A stretch of 61,116 nt of DNA from JAHJRJ01 sp037443685 (GTDB taxonomy: Bacteria; Bacteroidota; Ignavibacteria; UBA10030; BY39), in assembly GCA_037443685.1 (NCBI GenBank), contig JBBINX010000006.1, positions 1 to 61,116 on the forward strand, read 5' to 3'. Below, piece after piece: positions 54,052-61,116 of the stretch; positions within the stretch are counted from its first letter, which is position 1; each line of letters opens with the position of its first letter. Under the pieces are notes generated by a model that was given only the letters and a program-made list of their open reading frames with translations, was not told where the DNA came from and searched no databases. The position numbers were made by a program, and so were the translations under genes.

Positions 54052-55035
54052 ATGATACCAAGTCAATTAATTACTTCAATTAAAGAGCAAGCAAAAAAAC
54101 TTAAAAAATCGATAGTACTTCCGGATGCGTTAGATGAACGTACTATAAAAGCCGCGCGGATTTTAACTGATGAAGGAATTGCAAATATAATTTTGATAGG
54201 AGACGAAAATCAAATACGCTCAAAAGCTGAAGGTGCCGATACGTTGTTATCGGGTGTTCGTGTCATTGATCCGAAAAAATCAGATAAGTTAAGCGATTTT
54301 TCGCACATCTTCTACAATCTTAGAAAAGAAAAAGGAATTACTTTCGAAGAAGCTCAGAATAAAATGACGGATTCTCTCTATTTCGGAGCGATGATGGTTC
54401 GTGAAGATATGGCCGCAGGAAGCGTTGCCGGTTCAATCTCTACAACCGGGGATGTACTCCGTGCAGCAATTCAAGTAATCGGGATGAAACCAGGTATCAG
54501 TATTGTTTCGAGCTTCTTCCTGATGGTGTTTCCGCACAAAGTATTTTCTTTCGCAGATTGCGCTGTGGTTCCTGACCCGACGGTTGAACAGCTTACCGAT
54601 ATTGCCATCTCGACTGCAGAGAATCATCAAAAACTTACGGGTGAAGAACCGCGTGTTGCAATGCTTTCGTTTTCTACGAAGGGTAGTGCAAATCATCCGT
54701 TAATAGAAAAAGTTCAACAAGCAACGACTGCGGTAAAACAAAAAGCACCGAGTCTTATTGTTGATGGTGAATTGCAACTCGATACAGCGATTGTTCCCAA
54801 AGTTGCACAATCGAAAGCACCCGGCAGTCCCGTTCAAGGAAATGCTAACGTTTTGATTTTTCCAGATTTAAACTCTGGGAATATAGGTTATAAGTTAGCT
54901 CAGCGTTTGGGTGGCGCTGAAGCAATTGGACCAATGGTGCAAGGACTAAAAAAACCCTGCTTCGATTTATCGCGCGGTTGCAGTATTAACGACATCGTAA
55001 GTACGGTGGCTATCAATTGTGTTCTTGGAGCTTGA
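54052..55035 (+). CDS. pta: Phosphate acetyltransferase
   Basis: Interconverts acetyl-CoA and acetyl phosphate, 327 aa, the short Pta form without the N-terminal regulatory domains. Seen: KSIVLPDALDERTIKAARILTDEG, DSLYFGAMMVREDMAAGSVAGSISTTGDVLRAAIQVIG (substrate loop), FADCAVVPDPTVEQLTDIA, MLSFSTKGSANHPLIEKV, GELQLDTAIVPKVAQSKAPGSPVQGNANVLIFPDLNSGNIGYKLAQRL. Typical length. Overlaps the downstream membrane acyltransferase by one base (TGATG). ackA is not in the window. Confidence 0.96.
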   Translation: MIPSQLITSIKEQAKKLKKSIVLPDALDERTIKAARILTDEGIANIILIGDENQIRSKAEGADTLLSGVRVIDPKKSDKLSDFSHIFYNLRKEKGITFEEAQNKMTDSLYFGAMMVREDMAAGSVAGSISTTGDVLRAAIQVIGMKPGISIVSSFFLMVFPHKVFSFADCAVVPDPTVEQLTDIAISTAENHQKLTGEEPRVAMLSFSTKGSANHPLIEKVQQATTAVKQKAPSLIVDGELQLDTAIVPKVAQSKAPGSPVQGNANVLIFPDLNSGNIGYKLAQRLGGAEAIGPMVQGLKKPCFDLSRGCSINDIVSTVAINCVLGA

Positions 55036-56195
55036 TGGTTAGCCCAACGACAATAGAGAAACCGAGATATCTATTTATTGATTTGTATCGAGGCATTGTA
55101 ATATTGGTTATGTTGCAGGGTCATACATTTAGGGCGCTTTTAGACAATAAAATTATAGAGACAGCGGTATTCCAATTTCACGATTTTTTCCACGGTGTGA
55201 GCGCCCCGGCTTTTCTTTTTGGTTCTGGTTTAACGTTTGTCCTTTCGACTCGGAAACGATGGGAAGATTATCACCATTGGGATCCTCCATTCGCTAGAAG
55301 GTTGGGAAGAATACTTTTAATATTGATACTTGGTTATGCTCTTCATTTGCCGTTTATGTCGGCTCGGAAATTAATATTAGAAGCTTCGACAACCGATTAT
55401 TTAAAATTTTTTCAAAGTGATGTTCTGCAATGCATCGGATTCGGTTTACTCGTGCTGCATGGTTTAATTTTCTTTTTTAAAACAGAGAGAAGATTTTACG
55501 GACTCGTACTTGCTGCGACGATCGCAATTCCCTTATTGACGCCTTTGATTTGGGATATTGATTTTCTAAAATATTATCCTCCTTTTATTGCACAACTACT
55601 GAACAACGCAAATGGTTCGATATTTCCTTTATTTCCGTTTGTAGGTTTTTTGTTTGCCGGTGTAATTGTTTCTTGGGAATTTATGCTAGCAGTAGAACAC
55701 AAACGCGAGAAAAGTTTTATGCGAAGATTTTTCTTTTTAGGTCCCGTTTTTATAATAGTCGGGTTATTATTAGATGCTGTCCCATTTCAACTTTATCCCA
55801 CATATAACTTCTGGTACACTAGCCCGAGTTATTTTACGATCCGAGTCGGTGCATTACTTCTGATAATTGGCATAATCTGGTTCATCGTCGATAAGAAAAA
55901 AATACCTCCTCGCTGGATTACAATTTTAGGAAAGGAATCTTTGCTTATATACGTGGTTCACCTTGTCTTACTCTACGGGTCGGTTATTAACCCACGTTTT
56001 AGTATTACATATTTATTCGGCTCAAATCTGAATATTTTTCAAACTGTTATAATATTCGTCGTTTTTTCATCAACTATGATAGGTTTAGCTTTCGGCTGGG
56101 ATTACTTAAAAAGAAAAAAATATAAAATTTACAGAATAATTCAACTCGCTAGTGCTGCAATTTTTTTAACAGTATTTTTTTCGTTAGAGTATTAG
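55035..56195 (+). CDS. DUF1624 / HGSNAT-like membrane acyltransferase
   Basis: About 386 aa, ten or so transmembrane helices. The ATG at 55035 overlaps the pta stop; TTG at 55017 inside pta is rejected. Seen: RYLFIDLYRGIVILVMLQGHTFRA, the DUF1624/heparan-alpha-glucosaminide N-acetyltransferase start with its conserved Asp/His region, FPLFPFVGFLFAGVIVSWEF, and GKESLLIYVVHLVLLYG, the usual His-containing late helix. Family members move acetyl groups across membranes from acetyl-CoA to sugars. Coupling to pta, which governs acetyl-CoA, fits that. The acceptor is unknown. Confidence 0.83.
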   Translation: MVSPTTIEKPRYLFIDLYRGIVILVMLQGHTFRALLDNKIIETAVFQFHDFFHGVSAPAFLFGSGLTFVLSTRKRWEDYHHWDPPFARRLGRILLILILGYALHLPFMSARKLILEASTTDYLKFFQSDVLQCIGFGLLVLHGLIFFFKTERRFYGLVLAATIAIPLLTPLIWDIDFLKYYPPFIAQLLNNANGSIFPLFPFVGFLFAGVIVSWEFMLAVEHKREKSFMRRFFFLGPVFIIVGLLLDAVPFQLYPTYNFWYTSPSYFTIRVGALLLIIGIIWFIVDKKKIPPRWITILGKESLLIYVVHLVLLYGSVINPRFSITYLFGSNLNIFQTVIIFVVFSSTMIGLAFGWDYLKRKKYKIYRIIQLASAAIFLTVFFSLEY

Positions 56196-56364
56196 AATTG
56201 GAAATGATTAAGATATTTCTTATACTACTCCCGCTCAAGACGGTTTGACTATATTCCAATCCCTTTTATGAGTACTAATAATGGGAGAGAGTTTTAAAGC
56301 CATGATATACCATCTTGTACTCATATAATAAATAATTTTAAAAATTTTTTTAAAGGAATTAACA

Positions 56365-56685
56365 ATGAATATTTTTGTAGGGAATCTATCGCGTGAGGTT
56401 AGCGGGGATGATTTACGTCAAGCTTTCGAAGCATTTGGCAAAGTTACAGCAGCCAAGGTCATAAAAGATATGTTTAGCGGTGAATCAAAGGGATTCGGGT
56501 TTATCGAAATGCCTGTAACCGCAGAAGCCCAAGCAGCCATCTCAGGTATGAATGGAAAGGAAATGGGCGGTAAAGTATTGAATGTGAACGAAGCTCGCCC
56601 ACGCACCAGTGATGGTCGTTCCGGCGGCCGACGTAGTGGTGGTGGGCGTGGTCGCTCTGGTGGCGGTGGCCGAAACAGGTTTTAA
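56365..56685 (+). CDS. RRM-domain RNA-binding protein with glycine/arginine-rich tail
   Basis: 106 aa. One RRM: RNP2 NIFVGNL at residues 2-8 and RNP1 SKGFGFIEM around 45-53, with EVSGDDLRQAFEAFGKVTAAKVI between and AAISGMNGKEMGGKVLNVNEA after. The tail (SGGRRSGGGRGRSGGGGRNRF) resembles cold-induced RNA-binding proteins of cyanobacteria and Bacteroidota. AAAGGA at 56352-56357 is a clear ribosome site. Followed by a good terminator; likely a single-gene transcript with cold or stress control (inferred). Confidence 0.93.
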   Translation: MNIFVGNLSREVSGDDLRQAFEAFGKVTAAKVIKDMFSGESKGFGFIEMPVTAEAQAAISGMNGKEMGGKVLNVNEARPRTSDGRSGGRRSGGGRGRSGGGGRNRF

Positions 56686-56706
56686 AGTTTAGTAATTACT
56701 TGTTCG

Positions 56707-56748
56707 AATGAGCTGACTCGAAGAAAAAAAGAGTCAGCCATTCTTTTT
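56707..56748 (+). terminator. Terminator of the RRM gene
   Basis: GCTGACTC (56712-56719) and GAGTCAGC (56731-56738) pair perfectly over an 11-base A-rich loop. AATG/CATT extends the stem across a one-base bulge, followed by CTTTTT. It begins 22 bases after the stop. Confidence 0.88.
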
Positions 56749-56974
56749 ATAAAGACTGTTTTAACCAGAAAAATGTATTTTCGGGGGTTACGAATTTTAA
56801 TTTTTCTTCAATAATACAGTATAATTCATTTATACGTTTGCTTGCTGCTTTTATTAAGTCAACCGCAACGATAACGACGGTCTCTTGATTGTCATGCAGC
56901 CGTGTAGTAATCTTTTCATTTGGCGTTGCGATCTCACTTATTCCGAGGAATGAAAAATTGTATCGTCCTCTAAT
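56747..56974 (-). pseudogene. Start-less 75-residue frame downstream of the AGCS transporter
   Basis: Minus-strand frame open from just after an in-frame TGA at 56977 to TAA at 56747-56749. It reads RGRYNFSFLGISEIATPNEK, then TVVIVAVDLIKAASKRINEL and FVTPENTFFWLKQSL. Composition looks protein-like (VVIVAVDLIKAA would be a core strand-helix) but there is no ATG, GTG or TTG near the 5' end. It is probably a 3' remnant of a lost gene. Not recognised. The 294-base gap 56686-56978 otherwise holds only the RRM terminator. Confidence 0.35.
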
Positions 56975-56978
56975 TCAA

Positions 56979-58370
56979 TTACTTAAACTCTTCTATCTTC
57001 TTATACTTTTCAAAAAATGTTTTTGTGAGAGCGCCAACCGTTCCACTTAAAAATGCAAGTGCAATTAAATTAGGTAATGCCATAAACGCATTAGCTATAT
57101 CGCCGACAAAGAAGACTAATTCAATAGATGCAATTGATCCTACGAAAATCAGTATAATGTAAACTACCCTATATACGTAAGTTATTTGAATCCCGAATAA
57201 GAATTTTAAACATTGCTCACCATAGTAACACCAACCAATCAGAGTTGTGTAACCGAATAAAAAAGATGCTATTGCAACGACGTATCCACCCAAATAAGGT
57301 ATGCCCTCAGAGAATGAAGCCGCAGTCATAGCTGTGCCTGAAAGTCCGCTCTGCCACATTCCCGTGGATAGATTGATAATTGCAGTGAGTGTGCAAACGA
57401 CAATAGTATCGATAAAAACTTCCATCGAACCGATTAACCCTTGATGAATCGGTGACGGAGTTTGTGCGGCTGCGTGTGCTATCGGCGCACTTCCTAAGCC
57501 AGCTTCGTTAGAGAGTAGCCCCCGCCTGAAACCGAATTGAATAGCCTGACTGACTGAAGCTCCAAGGAAACCGCCCAATGCTGCAGAAGGATTGAATGCA
57601 CAACTAAAAATAAGTTTAAATACATTCGGTAATTCGGCGTAGTGCTCTATGATTACAGCGAACCCAAAAACAAAATAAATAATAATCATAGTCGGAACTA
57701 ATTTTTCAGCTACCATACCGATGCGTTTAATACCACCGATAATAACAAGTCCGACGAGGATTGTAATGACGATACCCGTTGCGAGATTAGAAATACCAAA
57801 CTGGCTGTTGATCGCAAGCGCCATTTGATTAGCTTGCATCATATTTCCCGTTCCGAATAGAGCGGCGAAAGCTCCACATACAGCGAAAGCGCTTGCGAGA
57901 TGTATAGCTACTCTTTTGTTTTTCAGCCCATTTTTAATATAATACATCGGTCCGCCAGCTATTGTACCGTCGGGGTGCTTTTCGCGGTAATAAACACCTA
58001 ACAAGGCTTCGGCATATTTTGTTGCCATACCGATGAAACCGCACACCCACATCCAGAAGATAGCTCCCGGTCCACCCCAAAATAGAGCTGTAGCAACACC
58101 GCCGATATTGCCGTTACCTACAGTTGAGGCAAGCGCTGTGGAGAGGGCAGCAAATGGCGACACATCGCCTTCACGATTTTTATCGACGCCTTTTCCCATA
58201 AATCCACGCATTACTAATTTTAATGAGTCGCTAAATCTTCTAAATTGAATAAAGCCCGTTTTATAAGTTAACCATGCGCCAACTATAAAAAGTACATAAA
58301 TCATATACGACCAAATCCAGCTTGCTGTCTGGTCAATCCACAGGACGAGATCAGAATAAAATTGTTCCAT
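56979..58370 (-). CDS. Sodium:alanine (AGCS family) symporter
   Basis: 463 aa inner-membrane amino-acid/Na+ symporter. Seen: TGFIQFRRF near the start, SPFAALSTALASTVGNGNIGGVATALFWGGPGAIFWMW (the AGCS signature), MGMATKYAEALLGVYYRE-like GMATKYAEALLGVYYREK, QAIQFGFRRGLLSNEAGLGSAPIAHAAA and GWCYYGEQC. About ten helices. Likely substrates are alanine or glycine. It is 20 bases downstream of an NSS transporter on the same strand, so two Na+-driven amino-acid importers share an operon. Confidence 0.94.
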   Translation of the reverse strand: MEQFYSDLVLWIDQTASWIWSYMIYVLFIVGAWLTYKTGFIQFRRFSDSLKLVMRGFMGKGVDKNREGDVSPFAALSTALASTVGNGNIGGVATALFWGGPGAIFWMWVCGFIGMATKYAEALLGVYYREKHPDGTIAGGPMYYIKNGLKNKRVAIHLASAFAVCGAFAALFGTGNMMQANQMALAINSQFGISNLATGIVITILVGLVIIGGIKRIGMVAEKLVPTMIIIYFVFGFAVIIEHYAELPNVFKLIFSCAFNPSAALGGFLGASVSQAIQFGFRRGLLSNEAGLGSAPIAHAAAQTPSPIHQGLIGSMEVFIDTIVVCTLTAIINLSTGMWQSGLSGTAMTAASFSEGIPYLGGYVVAIASFLFGYTTLIGWCYYGEQCLKFLFGIQITYVYRVVYIILIFVGSIASIELVFFVGDIANAFMALPNLIALAFLSGTVGALTKTFFEKYKKIEEFK

Positions 58371-58389
58371 TAGTTTCCTTTACAAATGA

Positions 58390-59733
58390 TTATAAGATTT
58401 CAAAAATATTCAGAAGAACGAAAAAGATAATAACAGGACAGACGAACCGTATCAAAAATTTCCAAATGTTCAGGATAATTGTTTTATTATCGAGCGAACC
58501 GAGAAGAATTTCATTGGCGGCTTCTTTAGCTCCCCATTTCCAACCGATAAAAATACAAAGCAGAAATCCACCGGAGGTTAATGCAAAAGAACCGAACAAA
58601 AAATCCACGATATCTAAAAATCCAGTTTTGCCGAGAAAGTGCAAACCAGAGAAGAAACTGCTGTAACCTTGAGACATTGCCGACGGGACACCGATTAAGA
58701 ACGCAGCTCCCGAACAAATTATAGTTGCTTTTTTACGTGCTATCTTTAATTCATCAACAGCCCAAGCTACACCGACCTCAAGAAGTGAGATGGAAGATGT
58801 GAGAGCCGCAATTGCGAGAAGAACAAAAAAGAAAACTCCAACCACAGTCCCGCCCGGCATCTGATTAAAAATCTGTGGTAGTACATTAAAAACGAGTCCA
58901 GGACCTTGTGCCGGTTGCATACCGACTGCAAAAAGCGCTGGAAATATTACTAAACCAGCCATCACTGCAATTAATGTGTCTGAAAGTGCGACTGCTGTTG
59001 CCGATGTAATAAGATTTGTTTTTTTTGAAATATAGCTTCCGTAAGTAATCATAGCCCCCATACCTAAACTAAGCGAGAAAAAAGCTTGACCTAAAGCGGC
59101 GAGAATTGTTTTACCTGTAATTTTGCTGAAGTCGGGATTGAGGTAAAACTTTATACCCGCTTCTGCACCTGGGAGTGAAATTGAGAAGAGTATTAATCCT
59201 AACAGGATAATAAAAAGTAGAGGCATCAAAATTTTAGACCAGCGCTCGATTCCTTTTTTAATACCGCCTAAAACGACTAACGTTGTCAAACTGAGAAAGA
59301 TAATAAAATAACCGAACTCGCTTTTGGGGTCGGCTATAAAATGTCCAAATGTCTCTGTTGAATGGGTGCAAGTTTTAACGATGTAGCCGATTGTCCAACC
59401 TGCGACAACAGAGTAGTATGAAAGTATAACTATACCTGTGAGAACTCCGAGATAACCTAACATTCTCCAGGTGCTCTTTGGGACAATTGCTTTGATAGCG
59501 CCCACAGGATTACGCTGGGTATATCGTCCGAGTGATAGTTCTGCGATTAGAACCGGAAGACCGATAACGATTACGCATATTAGATAAACAAGGACGAAAG
59601 CCGCTCCGCCGTTTTCACCTGTTGTGTAAGGAAATCGCCAAATGTTACCAAGTCCGATTGCCGAGCCAGTAGCGGCAAGAATAAATCCAATTCGTGAGCC
59701 CCATTGAGCCCGCGTTTGTTCAAGCATCTTCAA
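58390..59733 (-). CDS. Sodium-dependent neurotransmitter-symporter (NSS/SNF) family transporter
   Basis: 447 aa, LeuT-fold. Seen: WGSRIGFILAATGSAIGLGNIWRFPYTTGENGGAAFVLVYL (TM1-TM2 with the unwound GSAIGLGN Na+/substrate site), RNPVGAIKAI, GQAFFSLSLGMGAMITYGSY (TM6) and ALTSSISLLEVGVAW. About 11-12 helices. Probably takes up an amino acid with Na+. First gene of the pair with the AGCS transporter. The 390-base gap upstream (59734-60123) holds only the small frame listed separately. Confidence 0.94.
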   Translation of the reverse strand: MKMLEQTRAQWGSRIGFILAATGSAIGLGNIWRFPYTTGENGGAAFVLVYLICVIVIGLPVLIAELSLGRYTQRNPVGAIKAIVPKSTWRMLGYLGVLTGIVILSYYSVVAGWTIGYIVKTCTHSTETFGHFIADPKSEFGYFIIFLSLTTLVVLGGIKKGIERWSKILMPLLFIILLGLILFSISLPGAEAGIKFYLNPDFSKITGKTILAALGQAFFSLSLGMGAMITYGSYISKKTNLITSATAVALSDTLIAVMAGLVIFPALFAVGMQPAQGPGLVFNVLPQIFNQMPGGTVVGVFFFVLLAIAALTSSISLLEVGVAWAVDELKIARKKATIICSGAAFLIGVPSAMSQGYSSFFSGLHFLGKTGFLDIVDFLFGSFALTSGGFLLCIFIGWKWGAKEAANEILLGSLDNKTIILNIWKFLIRFVCPVIIFFVLLNIFEIL

Positions 59734-59976
59734 TCTTTCAAATTTATTTTAGCAACAATGGGAATTATAATAAAATGAGTAAAGAGAAGCAAACTATACT
59801 AAACTAATATTTTAAGTTGTTTATGAACTCTTATTGTTTTGTGTTACACATAGAATCCTTTGAGTTCATAAATGGTTAACAATCCGAAACAATATCAAAA
59901 TTCAAATGTCAAAAACAGGAATGATTTATTAAGTTTGGAATATTCAAATTTTCGCCGTTGGGAATTATTGAGGGGC

Positions 59977-60102
59977 TCAATTTTCGGATTTAGGATTTAT
60001 TGTACAAAATTGATGTTCTCCGTAATATCCGTAATTTTTTAACACAGGTGTGAGTTGTGTTTTTAAAGATTTAATCGGATTATAAGTCAAATCGTTCAAC
60101 AT
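59977..60102 (-). other. 41-codon frame after the DUF1801 gene, in frame with it
   Basis: ATG at 60100-60102 to TGA at 59977-59979, reading MLNDLTYNPIKSLKTQLTPV, then LKNYGYYGEHQFC. The frame continues upstream without a stop to the DUF1801 TAA (DCNTYTA before the Met), so it looks like the end of a longer protein, cut off. Not recognised; could be a small gene or a remnant. Nothing else was recognised in 59734-60123 apart from a 17-base string (59983-59999) shared with 2860-2876. Confidence 0.25.
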
Positions 60103-60123
60103 CGCAGTATAAGTATTGCAGTC

Positions 60124-60456
60124 TTAGGTCAAAATATTAATACTTATAAGTTTGATGATTTGTTTTTCGTTTATATCTTTTACAGATTTTATTTCAATAA
60201 CTTTCATGGTTTTCCCACTTCCCTGAAATAAAGCTATTTTATCCTTTGACATACCTTTTATTGAAAAACCTAAATTTACATGAGTTTTAAGGGTAACGAA
60301 ATAATATTTTCCATCAGCATAAGACGGAACGCCCCATTTCATTTCTTCTTTAATATCTGGAAATGTTTTGAAAATAATCTTCCTCAATTTATTACAAATC
60401 TCTTTTTGAGGAGATTTAAGTTTTTCTATGTATTCATCAACCTTTTTATCTTTCAT
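60124..60456 (-). CDS. DUF1801 domain protein
   Basis: 110 aa, YdhG/YobT-like fold. Seen: VDEYIEKLKSPQKEICNKLRKIIFKTFPDIKEEMKWGVPSYADGKYYFVTLKTHVNLGFS and GSGKTMKVIEIKSVKDI, which match the DUF1801 pattern (PE-(E/I)xKWGxPxY, FxxxKxHVxLGF). Small DUF1801 proteins are common in accessory regions and integron cassettes; biochemical role unknown. Stands alone between intergenic repeats. Confidence 0.8.
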   Translation of the reverse strand: MKDKKVDEYIEKLKSPQKEICNKLRKIIFKTFPDIKEEMKWGVPSYADGKYYFVTLKTHVNLGFSIKGMSKDKIALFQGSGKTMKVIEIKSVKDINEKQIIKLISINILT

Positions 60457-60609
60457 AATTATTAGTGCTCACAAATAAAAAATATAAATTATTCGTTTTC
60501 TGAAAGGGAGTGAAAGAAAACACAATTATCCCCCTAATAAATAAAGAAAAATCAAATTTAATCTCTTTTTAAAGCTTATCCTCATTTTACCTCAAAAAAA
60601 TTTTTTGAA

Positions 60610-60724
60610 TTGCATATAACGTGTGCAACAAAAATGCTGTTGCGTAGCGAACTCTTATTGACGAATTTTCTGTGAGCGAAGCAATAGTTCATTTTACATT
60701 TTTGTTGCTGTTAACTGCAGTTGC
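60610..60724. repeat. 115-base imperfect inverted repeat, attC-like in outline
   Basis: GCAACAAAAATG (60625-60636) and its exact reverse complement CATTTTTGTTGC (60697-60708) are separated by 60 bases. Outside them TATAAC (60615-60620) can pair with GTTA (60710-60713) across an unpaired spacer. That geometry resembles an integron attC site, placed about 20 bases past the stop of the minus-strand T9SS gene. The core triplets deviate from RYYYAAC/GTTRRRY. A terminator or a small palindromic mobile element are alternatives. The rest of 60457-60728 is AT-rich and shows no gene. Confidence 0.4.
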
Positions 60725-60728
60725 CATT

Positions 60729-61116
60729 TCATTTCAATAGAATGAATTTTTTCGTTGATATAAAATCACCAGCAAGTAACCTATAGAAGTATACGCCGCT
60801 GGGCAGAGAAGAAGCATCAAGTTGGATATCGTATCTTCCTGCAATCCTTCTCTCATCGATTACATTCATTATTTCCTGCCCGAGCACGTTATATATTCTT
60901 AATGTCACCTGTAATTCCTTCGGGATCTCGAAATGTATTACAGTGATCGGATTGAATGGATTGGGATAATTCTGCGTGAGTAAGTACATTGCAGGCAATA
61001 GTTCTTGGTTGTTCACGTTAACAATTGTTCCTCTAAAAAGTGTGTCAACAAGGAAACCACTGATAATTTGTGTATTAAATTGCTGAGTTGTACCTACAAA
61101 AACTTGTCCAGCCACT
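60729..61116 (-). CDS. T9SS-targeted secreted protein, C-terminal end (cut by right edge)
   Basis: Open to the right edge; about 128 codons are visible. The last ~80 residues are a T9SS type-A sorting domain: QNYPNPFNPITVIHFEIP, VTLRIYNVLGQEIMNV, AGRYDIQLDASSLPSGVYFYRLLAGDF, ending KKFILLK. The part before it (GQVFVGTTQQFNTQIISGFLVDTLFRGTIV) looks like the end of a preceding domain, whose nature lies outside the window. The apparent GTG at 61115 is not a start. Secretion across the outer membrane and surface attachment are inferred from the sorting domain. Confidence 0.85.
   Translation of the reverse strand, partial: VAGQVFVGTTQQFNTQIISGFLVDTLFRGTIVNVNNQELLPAMYLLTQNYPNPFNPITVIHFEIPKELQVTLRIYNVLGQEIMNVIDERRIAGRYDIQLDASSLPSGVYFYRLLAGDFISTKKFILLK

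Noticed and set aside
1..61116. tRNA, rRNA, CRISPR, riboswitch or complete IS
   Set aside because: Intergenic regions were scanned by eye for T-arm/GGTTC signals, evenly spaced repeats and transposase motifs; none convincing. A covariance-model search would settle this.

Overview
The window is an AT-rich, densely coding bacterial segment from the Bacteroidota-Chlorobiota-Ignavibacteriota side of the tree, most likely an Ignavibacteria-type organism. Two proteins end in the NPFNP-containing type IX secretion (T9SS) sorting domain typical of that group. There are several FadL/OMP-type outer-membrane barrels with signal peptides, an omega subunit of the Bacteroidota type, and many short palindromic intergenic repeats. 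This placement is inference from gene content. No rRNA, tRNA, CRISPR array, complete insertion sequence or prophage was seen.

Layout. 1-1.6 kb: the 3' part of a divergent family-B DNA polymerase, followed by the wreck of a DUF433/DUF5615 toxin-antitoxin pair. 1.6-5.2 kb: nitronate monooxygenase-like enzyme, PEBP protein, STAS protein and M24 peptidase. 5.2-9.2 kb: plsY-gpsA-recG. 9.3-13.2 kb: a tightly coupled operon of two D-Ala-D-Ala-ligase-like ATP-grasp enzymes, a GNAT acetyltransferase and a KamA radical-SAM aminomutase; this is the best candidate for an uncharacterised pathway. 13.3-17.9 kb (minus): murI, pyrE, mscS, NUDIX, pyrimidine nucleoside phosphorylase. 18-21.3 kb (minus): a large secreted protein with a lamin-tail domain, an OB-like region, two HKD phospholipase-D motifs and a T9SS signal. 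21.8-25.8 kb: a LexA/CI-like XRE-S24 repressor with palindromic operators, then DUF47-PiT phosphate transport and an AmrS radical-SAM enzyme.

25.7-31 kb (minus) is a six-gene housekeeping operon yicC-gmk-rpoZ-coaBC-udg-dnaB, closed by a terminator that lies inside the 3' end of the convergent amrS. 31-36.5 kb: rqcH/NFACT and a UvrD/AddA-like helicase-nuclease, overlapping tail to tail. 36.6-44.9 kb (minus): outer-membrane proteins, a Tyr/Trp-rich lipoprotein, 3-methyladenine glycosylase, a CoA-acylating aldehyde dehydrogenase with a possible microcompartment-targeting tail, a PPC/DUF296 protein and ruvB. 45-51.4 kb: larB, a transsulfuration pair (CBS and cystathionine gamma-lyase/synthase) around a Ca/Na antiporter, panD and asnA. 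51.6-61.1 kb: rtcB-archease, pta overlapping a DUF1624 membrane acyltransferase, a glycine-rich RRM protein, two sodium-coupled amino-acid transporters, a DUF1801 protein, an attC-like inverted repeat and a T9SS protein cut by the right edge.

Most of the window is ordinary chromosome. DNA maintenance (polB-like, recG, udg, dnaB, AddA-like, mpg, ruvB), nucleotide salvage, phospholipid entry, sulfur amino acids and cell-surface secretion are all represented. The accessory or decayed material is concentrated at both ends and in the intergenic palindromes.
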